This document shows positions 23,593-33,236 of a stretch of DNA of 64,000 bases, one piece after another. The stretch's first letter is position 1. Every line of letters starts with the position of its first letter. Source of the stretch: Bacteroidota bacterium (GTDB taxonomy: Bacteria > Bacteroidota > Bacteroidia > 2-12-FULL-35-15). Location: positions 27,839-91,838 of the forward strand of contig JAHEYB010000005.1 in assembly GCA_023251805.1 (NCBI GenBank), given 5' to 3'. A model generated the notes under the pieces. It was not told the DNA's origin. It did no database searches and saw only the letters and a program-made list of their open reading frames with translations. A program made the translations under genes and the position numbers.

Positions 23593-25887
23593 TTAACCAA
23601 CAAAGGGCAAACGAAACGTACAGCCACTTTTATATTCGCTACAACCATAAGCTGTTTTTCCTTTAAGCACAGTTCCTTTTTTACAAACAGGACAAATACT
23701 TGGTTGTGTTTCAGCTTTTGCTGACTTTTTTATTTTCGTTATTTTTACAACAGCTTCCTCGAATTCAACATTAAACATATCTGTCAATTTCAAGAATCCA
23801 TCTTTCTTTGCTCCACCCAAAACAAATCCTTTCAACACAGCTGTTTTCTTTTTTTGCACCAACGTTGCAATCTGACTATCAGATAATTTTTTGCCCATCA
23901 ATTCAAAAGGTATTTTAAAATCACATCCCGATTTAAAATTACTGCAACCAAAAGCAGATTTTCCTTTTAATAAATTTCCTTTTTTACATTTCGGACACTC
24001 AACTACTTCTTTCTTTTCAATAGTTGCAGAATTGGATGCAATGGTAATTCGCTGTGCAGATTCACTTCTCACTTGTATCACCAAATCGCTCACCATTTGT
24101 TTCATCTCCGCTAAAAATGCATCCGCTTGGTAAGCACCTTTTTCAATTTGACGCAATTTAAATTCCCAATTTCCTGTCATCTCAGCCGACTTCAGCAGCT
24201 CATTATTGATGACACGAATCAATTCCATTCCAGTAATTGTTGGCACCACATTTTTTCGTTCACGAATAATATAATTCCTGCGAAATAATGTTTCGATAAT
24301 TGCAGCACGCGTGGAAGGGCGACCAATCCCATTATCTTTCATCAACTCTCTCAACTCTTCGTCTTCCACTTGCTTTCCAGCTGTTTCCATCGCTCTCAAC
24401 AAAGTAGCTTCGGTAAATGCTTTTGGCGGAGATGTTTTTCCTTCCGATAAAAATGCTTCGTGTTTTCCTGATTCTCCTTGTGTAAACTCAGGCAATATTT
24501 GAGTTTTTTCTTCTTCCTCGTCATCCGTAGCAATACCCAAATTATTATTTTTTGGTGCTGTTTTATTTGCGGAGGATGATTCTTCTCCTGTAGATTCTTT
24601 TCCATACACCATTCTCCAACCTGCATCCAAAATTTGTTTTCCAGTTGCTTTGAATTCGATTTGCTCTACTTTTCCCAAAACCGTTGTATTCGACACTTCA
24701 CAATCAGGATAAAATGCAGCAAGAAATCTTTTTGAAATGGCGTCATACACCAATGCTTCGTTGCCCATCAATCCTTGTGCTTTCACATCAGTCGGAATAA
24801 TTGCATGGTGATCGGTTACTTTTTTGTCATCAAATACTTTATTCGATTTGCGAATTTCAGCTCCTAATAATGGTTTTACTAAATTTTGATAATTCACCAT
24901 ACTGTTTAATATTCCGGGAATCTTCGGATATATATCATTCGGCAAATAGGTAGTATCTACACGTGGATAGGTGACTAATTTTTTCTCGTATAAATTTTGA
25001 ATAATCTTCAAGGTGTCATCCGCAGAAAATCCAAACTTCTTATTACACTCTACTTGCAAGGCGGTTAAATCAAACAAACGAGGAGCAGATTCTTTTCCCT
25101 TTTTAATTTCAACGGAAGTAATTTCAAATGGACTTTCTTTGATGGATTCTAAAAGTACTTCGCCTTTTTGTTTTTCATCTCCGGCAAAACGCTCAAGTTG
25201 TGCATTAAAAACAACATCTCTGTATTTTGTTTTCAATTCAAAAAACACAGCCGATTTAAATGCGTTGATTTCCAATTGTCGGTTGACAATCATTGCCAAT
25301 GTTGGCGTTTGCACACGACCGATAGAAAGCACTTGTTTTCCATTTCCATATTTAACGGTGAACAAACGAGTGGCATTCATGCCTAAAAGCCAATCTGCAG
25401 CAGCACGCGAATATCCCGCGAAATATAAATTCTCATAGTCCTTCCCGTCTTTCAATTTTGTAAATCCTTCACGAATTGCTTCTTCCGTTAAAGAAGAAAT
25501 CCACAAACGTTTGAGTGGTTTTTTACAATTCGCTTTTGAAAATATCCAACGTTGAATCAATTCACCTTCTTGTCCGGCATCACCACAATTTATCACTTCA
25601 GAAGCATTTTCGAAAAGTGTAGAGATGGTGTTGAATTGTTTTTCAACGCCTTTATCGTTCTTGACTTTAATTCCAAATTTTTGAGGGAGAATGGGAAGCA
25701 TGTTTAAATTCCACTCACGGTAAGCCGAATCGTACTCGTGTGGCTCTTTCAATTCGCATAAATGTCCGAAACTCCAAGTTACTTGATAGCCGTTGCCTTC
25801 ATAATAGCCATCTTTGCGCTGTTTAGCACCCAAAATTTCAGCTATTTCCTTTGCAACACTTGGTTTCTCGGCAATACATACTTTCAT
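23593..25887 (-). CDS. topB: DNA topoisomerase III (type IA)
   Basis: 764 residues. The TOPRIM domain starts MKVCIAEKPSVAKEIAEIL and has the acidic site GDAGQEGELI (102-111). The active-site tyrosine is Tyr307 in LVTYPRVDTTYLP. SIGRVQTPTLAMIV (188-201) and GIGRPSTRAAIIETLFRRNY are family signatures. The C-terminus carries two copies of a CPxCxKG..(14-16)..GC..(7)..C module (about 643-690 and 730-764) separated by a linker. These are probably zinc-binding and DNA-contacting. It relaxes and decatenates single-stranded regions of DNA. An alternative name, TraE/TopB of mobile elements, is possible, but the context is chromosomal. Confidence 0.95.
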   Translation of the reverse strand: MKVCIAEKPSVAKEIAEILGAKQRKDGYYEGNGYQVTWSFGHLCELKEPHEYDSAYREWNLNMLPILPQKFGIKVKNDKGVEKQFNTISTLFENASEVINCGDAGQEGELIQRWIFSKANCKKPLKRLWISSLTEEAIREGFTKLKDGKDYENLYFAGYSRAAADWLLGMNATRLFTVKYGNGKQVLSIGRVQTPTLAMIVNRQLEINAFKSAVFFELKTKYRDVVFNAQLERFAGDEKQKGEVLLESIKESPFEITSVEIKKGKESAPRLFDLTALQVECNKKFGFSADDTLKIIQNLYEKKLVTYPRVDTTYLPNDIYPKIPGILNSMVNYQNLVKPLLGAEIRKSNKVFDDKKVTDHHAIIPTDVKAQGLMGNEALVYDAISKRFLAAFYPDCEVSNTTVLGKVEQIEFKATGKQILDAGWRMVYGKESTGEESSSANKTAPKNNNLGIATDDEEEEKTQILPEFTQGESGKHEAFLSEGKTSPPKAFTEATLLRAMETAGKQVEDEELRELMKDNGIGRPSTRAAIIETLFRRNYIIRERKNVVPTITGMELIRVINNELLKSAEMTGNWEFKLRQIEKGAYQADAFLAEMKQMVSDLVIQVRSESAQRITIASNSATIEKKEVVECPKCKKGNLLKGKSAFGCSNFKSGCDFKIPFELMGKKLSDSQIATLVQKKKTAVLKGFVLGGAKKDGFLKLTDMFNVEFEEAVVKITKIKKSAKAETQPSICPVCKKGTVLKGKTAYGCSEYKSGCTFRLPFVG

Positions 25888-26010
25888 GCTTCAAAAATAG
25901 CATCCACATCGGGTTTTCTCGAAAAATGATGTAATGTTTTATTAACAAGTCTTTTGGTTTAAGATTTGTTATGTTATTTTTACGTTCCATTAAAAAAATC
26001 AAAAATTGTT

Positions 26011-26616
26011 ATGAAAAAAATAGCTTTAGCATTTACATTATTATTGGTTGCTACATCAACCTTTGCAAAAAAAGATAAAAAGCCGAAATTGGAGCCCGGT
26101 TTATATGCTGAAATAACAACCACTAAAGGCGTTATTTTAGTTTCCTTGGAATTTGAAAAAACTCCTTTAACTGTTGCAAACTTTGTAGGCTTAGCTGAAG
26201 GAAAAATAAAAAATACTGCAAAAAAAGAAGGAGTACACTTTTATGATAGCCTAAAATTCCATAGAGTAATCCCTAACTTTATGATTCAAGGTGGTGACCC
26301 ATTAGGAAATGGAACAGGCGGACCCGGTTATAAATTCAAAGACGAATGTTTACCAGAATTTTCTTTTACCGGTCCGGGTATATTAGCGATGGCAAATGCA
26401 GGCCCCGGTACCAACGGCTCGCAATTTTTTATCACTCATGTTGCAACATCTTGGTTAAATATGAAGCACACTATTTTCGGACATGTGGTAAGCGGACAAG
26501 AAGTGGTGAATGCAATTACACAAGGAGATATGATTATTAAAGTAAAAATTATCCGTAAAGGGAAACCTGCTAAAAAATTCAAGGCTGATAAGGTTTTTGC
26601 TGAACTTAATAAATAG
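26011..26616 (+). CDS. Secreted cyclophilin-type peptidyl-prolyl isomerase
   Basis: 201 residues from ATG 26011, which gives a standard signal peptide ([20 protein letters not shown]); an upstream in-frame ATG at 25966 would bury it. The cyclophilin core has [40 protein letters not shown] with the substrate-contacting Gln and Phe, and [17 protein letters not shown]. It would catalyse proline isomerisation of exported proteins in the periplasm. The next gene is 65 bp downstream on the same strand. Confidence 0.92.
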   Translation: MKKIALAFTLLLVATSTFAKKDKKPKLEPGLYAEITTTKGVILVSLEFEKTPLTVANFVGLAEGKIKNTAKKEGVHFYDSLKFHRVIPNFMIQGGDPLGNGTGGPGYKFKDECLPEFSFTGPGILAMANAGPGTNGSQFFITHVATSWLNMKHTIFGHVVSGQEVVNAITQGDMIIKVKIIRKGKPAKKFKADKVFAELNK

Positions 26617-26681
26617 TTAGGAGAGCGGAGTTGGGAGTAAGTAGTTCGGAGATTTTAGAATTAATTTACAAAACAAAAATT

Positions 26682-27248
26682 ATGAAAAAAACTATTTTAT
26701 CAATGCTTGCAGTTTCATTAATTGCATTTGCATTCAAGCCAAAAGCTGGAGTTATCGGAACCGTTTTCCCCTTTATGGATTGCGAAGATTACAATGGCAA
26801 AGCAGTAAACTTACCGACCGACACGAAAGGAAAATACACTTTATTATGTTGCGCATTCAGCACTGCTGCGGAGCAGGATTTAAAAACATGGATTAATCCT
26901 ATTTATAATAAATTTATTGGAAAAGTAGATGCATCAAAAGCTGATGTATTTGATGTGCACATTGATTATGATGTGAATTTGTATTTCATTCCAATGTTTA
27001 CAGGATTTAATAAGTTAGCAACGAGTAGTTCCAAAGAAAAAATAAAATCCAAAACGGATAAAGAATTATGGCCATACCTACTTTTTTATGATGGAGGTAA
27101 AACCTATAAAGATGAATTGGATTTCAAAAAACGCGATATTCCTTATTTCTTTGTGTTGGACAAAGCAGGAAAAATAGTGTATACCACTTCCGGGAAATAT
27201 GATGACAATAAAATGGAAAAGATTCTCGATATTTTTGAGGAGAACTAG
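26682..27248 (+). CDS. Secreted thioredoxin-like protein of unknown function
   Basis: 188 residues from ATG 26682, giving the signal peptide MKKTILSMLAVSLIAFAFKP; the longer frame from 26631 is rejected. The pattern GTVFPFMDCEDYNGKAVNLP, then GKYTLLCCAFSTAAEQDLKT and the late PYFFVLDKAGKIVYTTSGKY is thioredoxin/TlpA-like. A normal CxxC redox pair is missing: the expected site reads CCAFS. Reduced or altered redox function is inferred. It follows the cyclophilin and may be co-expressed with it. Confidence 0.65.
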   Translation: MKKTILSMLAVSLIAFAFKPKAGVIGTVFPFMDCEDYNGKAVNLPTDTKGKYTLLCCAFSTAAEQDLKTWINPIYNKFIGKVDASKADVFDVHIDYDVNLYFIPMFTGFNKLATSSSKEKIKSKTDKELWPYLLFYDGGKTYKDELDFKKRDIPYFFVLDKAGKIVYTTSGKYDDNKMEKILDIFEEN

Positions 27249-27261
27249 TCACACTTATTTC

Positions 27262-27397
27262 CTAACACATAGAAACAGAGAAAAAGGAAGCTAGAGCTTT
27301 TATAGTAGCACTTAAGTCTCAAATGAAGTTTGCTTCATCTATGAAAATAGAAAACACAGAAAAACACAGGAACTATGTGTCTATGTGTTAAATTTTT
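27262..27397. repeat. Inverted-repeat element, second copy of the 10656 family
   Basis: CTAACACATAGAAACAGAG on the left pairs with AACTATGTGTCTATGTGTTA on the right. The core again holds GGAAGCTAGAGCTTTTATAG, plus an inner hairpin GAAGTTTGCTTC. Arms and core match the element at 10656-10746, though this copy is longer. It is non-coding. Confidence 0.75.
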
Positions 27398-27446
27398 CCG
27401 AATTTCATACCTAATCTTCGACAAAAGCCCCTTTTTTTTCGACAAA

Positions 27447-27477
27447 TTGCATTTTTTGCTTAAATTTCCTATCTTTA
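27447..27477 (+). promoter_or_regulatory. Promoter-like boxes upstream of the amidase/GH18 operon
   Basis: TTG at 27447-27449 is followed after 20 bp by TATCTTTA (27470-27477), one mismatch from TAnnTTTG. It lies 27 bp before the ATG at 27505. Confidence 0.4.
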
Positions 27478-27504
27478 CTCTTCAAATTATACAAACAGCT
27501 ACAA

Positions 27505-29973
27505 ATGAAAAAACTACTACTTTTTTCCATTTTTTTATTTTCAAGCGCTCTAATCCACGCTGACAAAGTGATTGTAAATGAATATGCAAAATCTTTTGAT
27601 AAAGCTTATTCGCTTCATCCCGAAATTGCCCGCGGAATGCTCGAAGCAGTTGCATTTTGTCAAACACGATTTACGCACATCACCCATTCTGCTTCAGAAC
27701 CTGAAAGCTGTACAGGTGTTCCAAAAGCTTATGGCGTAATGGGATTGACTTTAGATGGAAAAAATTATTTTTTCAATAATCTTAATTTGGTATCCGACTT
27801 ATCAATGGTAAGTGCCACTAATATTATCAGCAATCCTGAAACAAATATTTTGGCTTACGCAGATGCTTATGCAAAAGCAAAAAAACTTCTTGGCATAAAA
27901 GGCAACAATGTTGAAAACCAATTAAGCATTCTTACTTATTTAAGTGAATTACCAAGAGAAACACCCGGACAAATTTATGCGCTTGTCACGCAAGAATACG
28001 GATATGTTCAGTTTTTAATGAACTCCAATTATCAACAAACATACAACTTCCCAAATCATAATCTGGATCCTGTAAAAATATTTGGTGCTGATAATTATGC
28101 AATCCTTAGCTCTACTTCTGTTAATGTTTCCGGAGAAAATATCACCAACAAAAAAGGAGAAGAATTTAATGCAAAATCAATGATGTCGGCCGATTACGCG
28201 CCAGCACTTTGGAATCCGGCTTTATCGTGTAACTATAGTGTTGGTCGTGGTGGCACTCTTATTTCTGCTGTTACCATTCACGATGTAGAAGGAAGTTATG
28301 CAGGATGTATTTCTTGGTTTCAGAATTGTGCCGCAAGTGTTTCTGCACATTACGTATTACGTTCGAGTGACGGACAAATTACTCAAATGGTTTTAGAAGC
28401 AAACAAAGCTTGGCATGTTGGAAGTGAAAATGGATACACCATTGGATTGGAACATGAGGGTTACGTTACAGGCGGCTGGTATACTACTGCAATGTATAAT
28501 AGTTCTGCAGCATTAGTAAGAGATATTTGTAGCAGTGGTTATGGAATAAATCCTTTACGTACCTATTACGGCCCGGGCTGTTCGGGCGGTTATACTTCTT
28601 GTGAAGAAGGTGGTTGTATTGATATCAAAGGACATCAAATGTTTCCAATGCAAACACATAACGATCCCGGTCCGTTTTGGGACTGGTATTATTATTACGA
28701 ACAAATCAATAATACAACTCCCACAACTTCTTTGACTGCAACTGCTGGTACTTTTTATGACAGTGGTGGTCCATCGGGAAATTATGCAAATGACGAACGA
28801 CAATTGTTTCTTATTAATCCCGCAGGTGCAGCTACTGTTACTATAACAATAAACAGTTTTGATTTAGAAGCGAATTGGGATTATATGTATGTGTACGATG
28901 GAAATTCTCTTTCATCTCCTTTGATTGGAACCTACACAGCTACAACTATTCCCGGAACTCTTTCATCAACAGGTGGAGAAATGCTTATTCAATTTCGCTC
29001 CGATTGTTCAACTGTAAATGCAGGATGGGATATTTCATGGACTAGCTCTGGCGCTACTGTTGTAACACCAACAGCATTAACTGCTCTTTCAGCAACCTGT
29101 CCTAATATAGATGTAGACCTTTCATGGACAAGCTCAGGAACAGGTTGGTATCTCGACATATCCACTGATCCAACATTCACTACTTTCTACAACAAAGATG
29201 TTTCCGGATTAACTTCTGTAAATTGTCCGGGTGGATTTTGCGATTACCCGGCTTGTACTTCTTATTTAAAATTTAGACCAGCAACTACTTATTATTGGAG
29301 AATTTGGAACGGAACAACACAAACATATGGTTCGAGTTTCACCACTCCCTCTTGTTCTTCAACTGATGTGAATTGCTCAGGAACATTTGATGATACAGGT
29401 GGTTCAGGTGCAGCTTATACGGGCAACGAAGATTATATTTATACCATTGCTCCAACCGGAGCATCAAGTGTTTCGATGAACTTTAGCAGTTTTGATACCG
29501 AGAATGGATTTGATTCACTTTACATTTATGATGGAAATTCAACTGCTGCTGCTTTAATTGGCGCGTACACAGGAACAACATCACCCGGCTCAATTACATC
29601 AAGCGGCAATGCATTGACTTTGCATTTTGTTTCCGACCCATTTGTAAATAATGCAGGATTTGTATCTACATGGAATTGTACAATGTTAACAACCGGAATT
29701 AATGATGTTAATTCAAGTAATCCATTTAGTATTTATCCAAATCCATTTACAAATACCGCAACACTTTCATACTTTTTAAAAGAAAACGCAAGTGTTCAGA
29801 TTACATTATGTGATGTATTAGGAAAAGAAATTAGCTTATTAAAATCAAATCAAGCTTCTGGAGCACATGAATTGTCAATCAATTCAGAGGAATTGAATTT
29901 GTCGAAAGGAATGTATTTTGTAAAGTTGAAAATGAACGAAGAGCAAAAAACAATAAAATTGATTCTTCGTTAA
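27505..29973 (+). CDS. T9SS-secreted N-acetylmuramoyl-L-alanine amidase with SLT-like N-domain and CUB domains
   Basis: 822 residues. Signal peptide 1-19. Residues about 30-190 look like a lysozyme/SLT-type domain (HPEIARGMLEAVAFCQTRF ... AYGVMGLT), but the position where the catalytic Glu is expected is Gln53. The amidase_2 domain (about 245-400) has the zinc-ligand candidates His259 (AVTIHD), His377 (KGHQMF) and His385/Asp387 (THNDPGP). Two CUB-like domains follow (about 412-512 and 625-730), separated by a fibronectin-like segment. The C-terminus is a type A T9SS sorting domain (SIYPNPFTNTATLSY ... GMYFVKLK). Expected role: cleavage of stem peptides from peptidoglycan outside the cell. Its stop overlaps the next start in TAATG. 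Confidence 0.88.
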   Translation: MKKLLLFSIFLFSSALIHADKVIVNEYAKSFDKAYSLHPEIARGMLEAVAFCQTRFTHITHSASEPESCTGVPKAYGVMGLTLDGKNYFFNNLNLVSDLSMVSATNIISNPETNILAYADAYAKAKKLLGIKGNNVENQLSILTYLSELPRETPGQIYALVTQEYGYVQFLMNSNYQQTYNFPNHNLDPVKIFGADNYAILSSTSVNVSGENITNKKGEEFNAKSMMSADYAPALWNPALSCNYSVGRGGTLISAVTIHDVEGSYAGCISWFQNCAASVSAHYVLRSSDGQITQMVLEANKAWHVGSENGYTIGLEHEGYVTGGWYTTAMYNSSAALVRDICSSGYGINPLRTYYGPGCSGGYTSCEEGGCIDIKGHQMFPMQTHNDPGPFWDWYYYYEQINNTTPTTSLTATAGTFYDSGGPSGNYANDERQLFLINPAGAATVTITINSFDLEANWDYMYVYDGNSLSSPLIGTYTATTIPGTLSSTGGEMLIQFRSDCSTVNAGWDISWTSSGATVVTPTALTALSATCPNIDVDLSWTSSGTGWYLDISTDPTFTTFYNKDVSGLTSVNCPGGFCDYPACTSYLKFRPATTYYWRIWNGTTQTYGSSFTTPSCSSTDVNCSGTFDDTGGSGAAYTGNEDYIYTIAPTGASSVSMNFSSFDTENGFDSLYIYDGNSTAAALIGAYTGTTSPGSITSSGNALTLHFVSDPFVNNAGFVSTWNCTMLTTGINDVNSSNPFSIYPNPFTNTATLSYFLKENASVQITLCDVLGKEISLLKSNQASGAHELSINSEELNLSKGMYFVKLKMNEEQKTIKLILR

Positions 29974-32900
29974 TGAAAAAAATTTCGCTTTACATACTTT
30001 TTCTCTCTTCCCATTTTGCGTTTGCACAACCGAGCAAGCCGTATACATGTCGTTTACCACTATATGAGAAAAATGACACAAACAAAGTTGTTCAAGATAA
30101 AGACGAGCACAATTCAACAGCGAAACCGCTCAAAAGAATAGTACATAGAGGTGGTGGCTCATGGAAAAATGTAAGTTATTATTTACAGAATGATTCCTCT
30201 GCTGCTTCCTATATAAAAGCATACATCAAAGAAGATAATGAATTGATATATGGAATTAACAAAAAAGAAATTATTCCTGCTACACACAAATCCATTCATC
30301 AGGAAGAATCTGAAAAATATGCCGCTTTTGATTTAACAACTAATCAACAATGGGATAGCCTAAGAACTTTTCAAACTACAAATAGATTACCTGTTTCAAC
30401 TAATACGCTGAAAAGTACTTCACGTGCATGCACATTAAACAAACGCGTATATGGTTGGCACCCATACTGGAATGCAGGATTAGAAGCAAACTATGATTGG
30501 AATGGATTAACCGACTTGTGTTATTTTTCTTATGAAGTAAATTCATCGGATGGAAATGCAATTACCACTCATAATTGGTCGACCACCAGCGTAGTAACAA
30601 CTGCACAAGCCAATGGAGTAAATGTTACTCTGTGTGCAACATTATTTAGCGGACACACTGCTTTTTTCGCAAGTTCCACCTCACAACAAACATTGATTAC
30701 CAATTTAATTAATTTAGTTTCCGCACGAGGAGCAAAAGGTGTAAACATAGATTTTGAAGGAATGGGCGCTTCTCACCGAGCAGCGTTTACAGCTTTTATG
30801 ATTAATTTGTGTAACCAAATGCACACCGCAATTCCCGGCTCCGAAATAAGCATCTGTTTATATGCTGTTGATTGGAGCAATGTATTTGACATGGCGGCAA
30901 TGAATCCTTATGTTGATTTATTCATCATAATGGGCTACGATTATTATTGGAGCGGAAGCACCACTGCAGGCCCGGATGCTCCTTTGTATAATTTTCAGAC
31001 TTCTTACAATTATACACTTACCAAATCACTCACTTTTTATTTAAGCCAAGGAACTACTAAATCAAAATTACTATTGGGATTACCTTATTATGGACGAGAA
31101 TGGGGAACAACCCTCAGCACTATTCCCAGTGCCACTTCCGGAGTTGGAACAAATACTGTAACGTATTCAACCATGCGAAACAATGCAAGTGGAAATTATT
31201 CCACGCGCTCTTGGGACCCAATTAGCTTCTCTACTTATTTTCCATCTGTTAGAGGTGGAAACAATTGGCAAGCTTTTGTGGATGATGAAACATCGCTCGC
31301 TTACCGATTTAATATTGTTAACCAAAGAGGTATTGGTGGAATTGGAATTTGGGCCTTGGGATACGATAATGGATACAATGAACTTTGGAATTTAATTCAA
31401 GATAAATTTACAGATTGCGCTGTGGTTCCTTGTACCGATACCATTTATGATATGGGCGGTCCTAGCAGAAATTATTACGACAAAGAAGATTATACTTTCA
31501 CCATTGCTCCAACAGGCGCAAGCGGACTCACATTAAATTTTTCTTCCTTCAATACCGAATTAAATTATGATACACTTTGGATTTATAATGGACCAAGTAC
31601 TGCTTCGCCATTAATTGGATTTTATCACGGAACAAGTAGTCCGGGTTTAATTACTGCAAGTGGTGGCTCTTTGACTTTGCGTTACAAGTCAGATGTATCA
31701 ACTGTTGCGTCCGGCTTCCAAGCCATCTGGAATTGCAGTATTGATGCCATTGCTCCAACCACTGCTGTGAGTGCTCCAACAGGATGGGTAACAACAAACT
31801 TCAGCGCTAATTTTACTGATGCGGATAATGTTGGCGGTTCAGGAATAGAGAAAAGTTTTTATCAAGTATTAGAAAATAATGGTACGGAATGGAGAGCTAA
31901 TAATGGAAACGGATTTTTTAGTGATAATTTCGATTTGGTTATTCATCCCGACTGGACAGTACAAAGCGGAGTGTGGTCGATTGCCGGAGGTTATTTAAAT
32001 CAAACCGACCAAACAAATTCCAACACAAATATTTGGGCGCCACTTACACAAAATTTATCCAACCGATATTTATACAATTGGCAAGGAAAAATTGATGGCT
32101 CAGGAACAAACAGAAGAGCAGGATTGCATTTCTTTTGTGATGATGCGACACAAACCAACAGAGGAAATTCTTATTTCGTTTGGTTTAGAGTAGAAAGCAG
32201 TGTATGTGAATTTTATAAAGTAGTGAGCAATGTATTCAGTTTGGTTTATTCTGTTCCAATGACTGTAAATGCGGGGCAATGGTACGATTACAAAGTATTA
32301 TACGATCGCATTTCTGGAAAGATGGATGTTTATCAGGATAATAATTTTGTAGGCAGCTGGACAGATCCTTCTCCATATACAAATGGAAATGCCATTTCAT
32401 TTAGAAATGGAAATTCGGATTACATGGTAAATGATTTAAAAGTGTATCGCTCACGATTACCATCAGTAACAGTAAGTGTTGGTGCCGCATCAACAAATGA
32501 TGTGCGTTATCAAAATGCAAATCCTAGTTCTCCTTCTTGCAGAGTGAAATCGATTACAAAAGATGCTGCAGGAAATTTATCTGCTGTAGCTTCACAAGAT
32601 GTAAATGTAGATTGGACAAATCCGAGTGATGTTGGTTTGAGCGATGGTGTAGCTTCGGATATTGATACGACTTATTCATTAACGCAATTATCGGCCAACT
32701 GGACAACAAGTACTGACCCACATTCGGGGCTTACACAATATTGGTATGCAATAGGAACTACTCCTGGCGCAACAGATGTTGTGAACTGGACAAACAATGG
32801 AACAGCAACAACAAAAACTCACACAGGCTTATCATTAACACCCGGACAATATTATTACTACAGTGTTCAATCCGAAGACGGAGCAGGATTATTATCAAAT

Positions 32901-33221
32901 AGTATTACTTCTGATGGACAATTGGTTTTATTATCAACTGGACTTGAAAATACTTCAAGTGAATTGAATCTAATAGCTTATCCAAATCCATTTTCTGAAA
33001 CAACTACTATTGCTTATCAATTAACTGAAGCATCTCAAATAGAAATTTCTTTGGTTGATGTACTTGGCAAACAAATTGTATTGGTACAAAAAGAAAATCA
33101 ATCAGCAGGCAAACATCAAATCAGTATAAATAAAAATGATTTGAATTTATCAAACGGAATTTATCTTTTGAAATTAAATGTTGACGAAAAAGAATTGCTT
33201 ACAAGATTGATTATACAATAA
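29973..33221 (+). CDS. T9SS-secreted GH18 family glycosidase with CUB domain
   Basis: 1082 residues. Signal peptide 1-18. The GH18 barrel (about 155-480) starts RVYGWHPYWNAGLEANYDWN; its catalytic motif is VNIDFEG with Asp260 and the acid Glu262, and MGYDYYWSGS and LGLPYYGREW follow. The motif form resembles SpoVS/YaaH-type N-acetylglucosaminidases more than classical chitinases. A CUB-like domain (about 485-590) matches those of the upstream amidase. Ig/FnIII-like and laminin-G-like segments fill 600-980, and a type A sorting domain ends the protein (IAYPNPFSETTTIAYQLTE). The start overlaps the amidase stop by one base, so the two are translationally coupled. Substrates may be chitin or peptidoglycan. 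Confidence 0.87.
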   Translation: MKKISLYILFLSSHFAFAQPSKPYTCRLPLYEKNDTNKVVQDKDEHNSTAKPLKRIVHRGGGSWKNVSYYLQNDSSAASYIKAYIKEDNELIYGINKKEIIPATHKSIHQEESEKYAAFDLTTNQQWDSLRTFQTTNRLPVSTNTLKSTSRACTLNKRVYGWHPYWNAGLEANYDWNGLTDLCYFSYEVNSSDGNAITTHNWSTTSVVTTAQANGVNVTLCATLFSGHTAFFASSTSQQTLITNLINLVSARGAKGVNIDFEGMGASHRAAFTAFMINLCNQMHTAIPGSEISICLYAVDWSNVFDMAAMNPYVDLFIIMGYDYYWSGSTTAGPDAPLYNFQTSYNYTLTKSLTFYLSQGTTKSKLLLGLPYYGREWGTTLSTIPSATSGVGTNTVTYSTMRNNASGNYSTRSWDPISFSTYFPSVRGGNNWQAFVDDETSLAYRFNIVNQRGIGGIGIWALGYDNGYNELWNLIQDKFTDCAVVPCTDTIYDMGGPSRNYYDKEDYTFTIAPTGASGLTLNFSSFNTELNYDTLWIYNGPSTASPLIGFYHGTSSPGLITASGGSLTLRYKSDVSTVASGFQAIWNCSIDAIAPTTAVSAPTGWVTTNFSANFTDADNVGGSGIEKSFYQVLENNGTEWRANNGNGFFSDNFDLVIHPDWTVQSGVWSIAGGYLNQTDQTNSNTNIWAPLTQNLSNRYLYNWQGKIDGSGTNRRAGLHFFCDDATQTNRGNSYFVWFRVESSVCEFYKVVSNVFSLVYSVPMTVNAGQWYDYKVLYDRISGKMDVYQDNNFVGSWTDPSPYTNGNAISFRNGNSDYMVNDLKVYRSRLPSVTVSVGAASTNDVRYQNANPSSPSCRVKSITKDAAGNLSAVASQDVNVDWTNPSDVGLSDGVASDIDTTYSLTQLSANWTTSTDPHSGLTQYWYAIGTTPGATDVVNWTNNGTATTKTHTGLSLTPGQYYYYSVQSEDGAGLLSNSITSDGQLVLLSTGLENTSSELNLIAYPNPFSETTTIAYQLTEASQIEISLVDVLGKQIVLVQKENQSAGKHQISINKNDLNLSNGIYLLKLNVDEKELLTRLIIQ

Positions 33222-33236
33222 ATACGCATAGCATTT

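Noticed and set aside
27375..27563. Short plus-strand frame overlapping the repeat and the amidase start
   Set aside because: Most of it lies in the inverted-repeat element and promoter region, and it overlaps the amidase in another frame; no motif.
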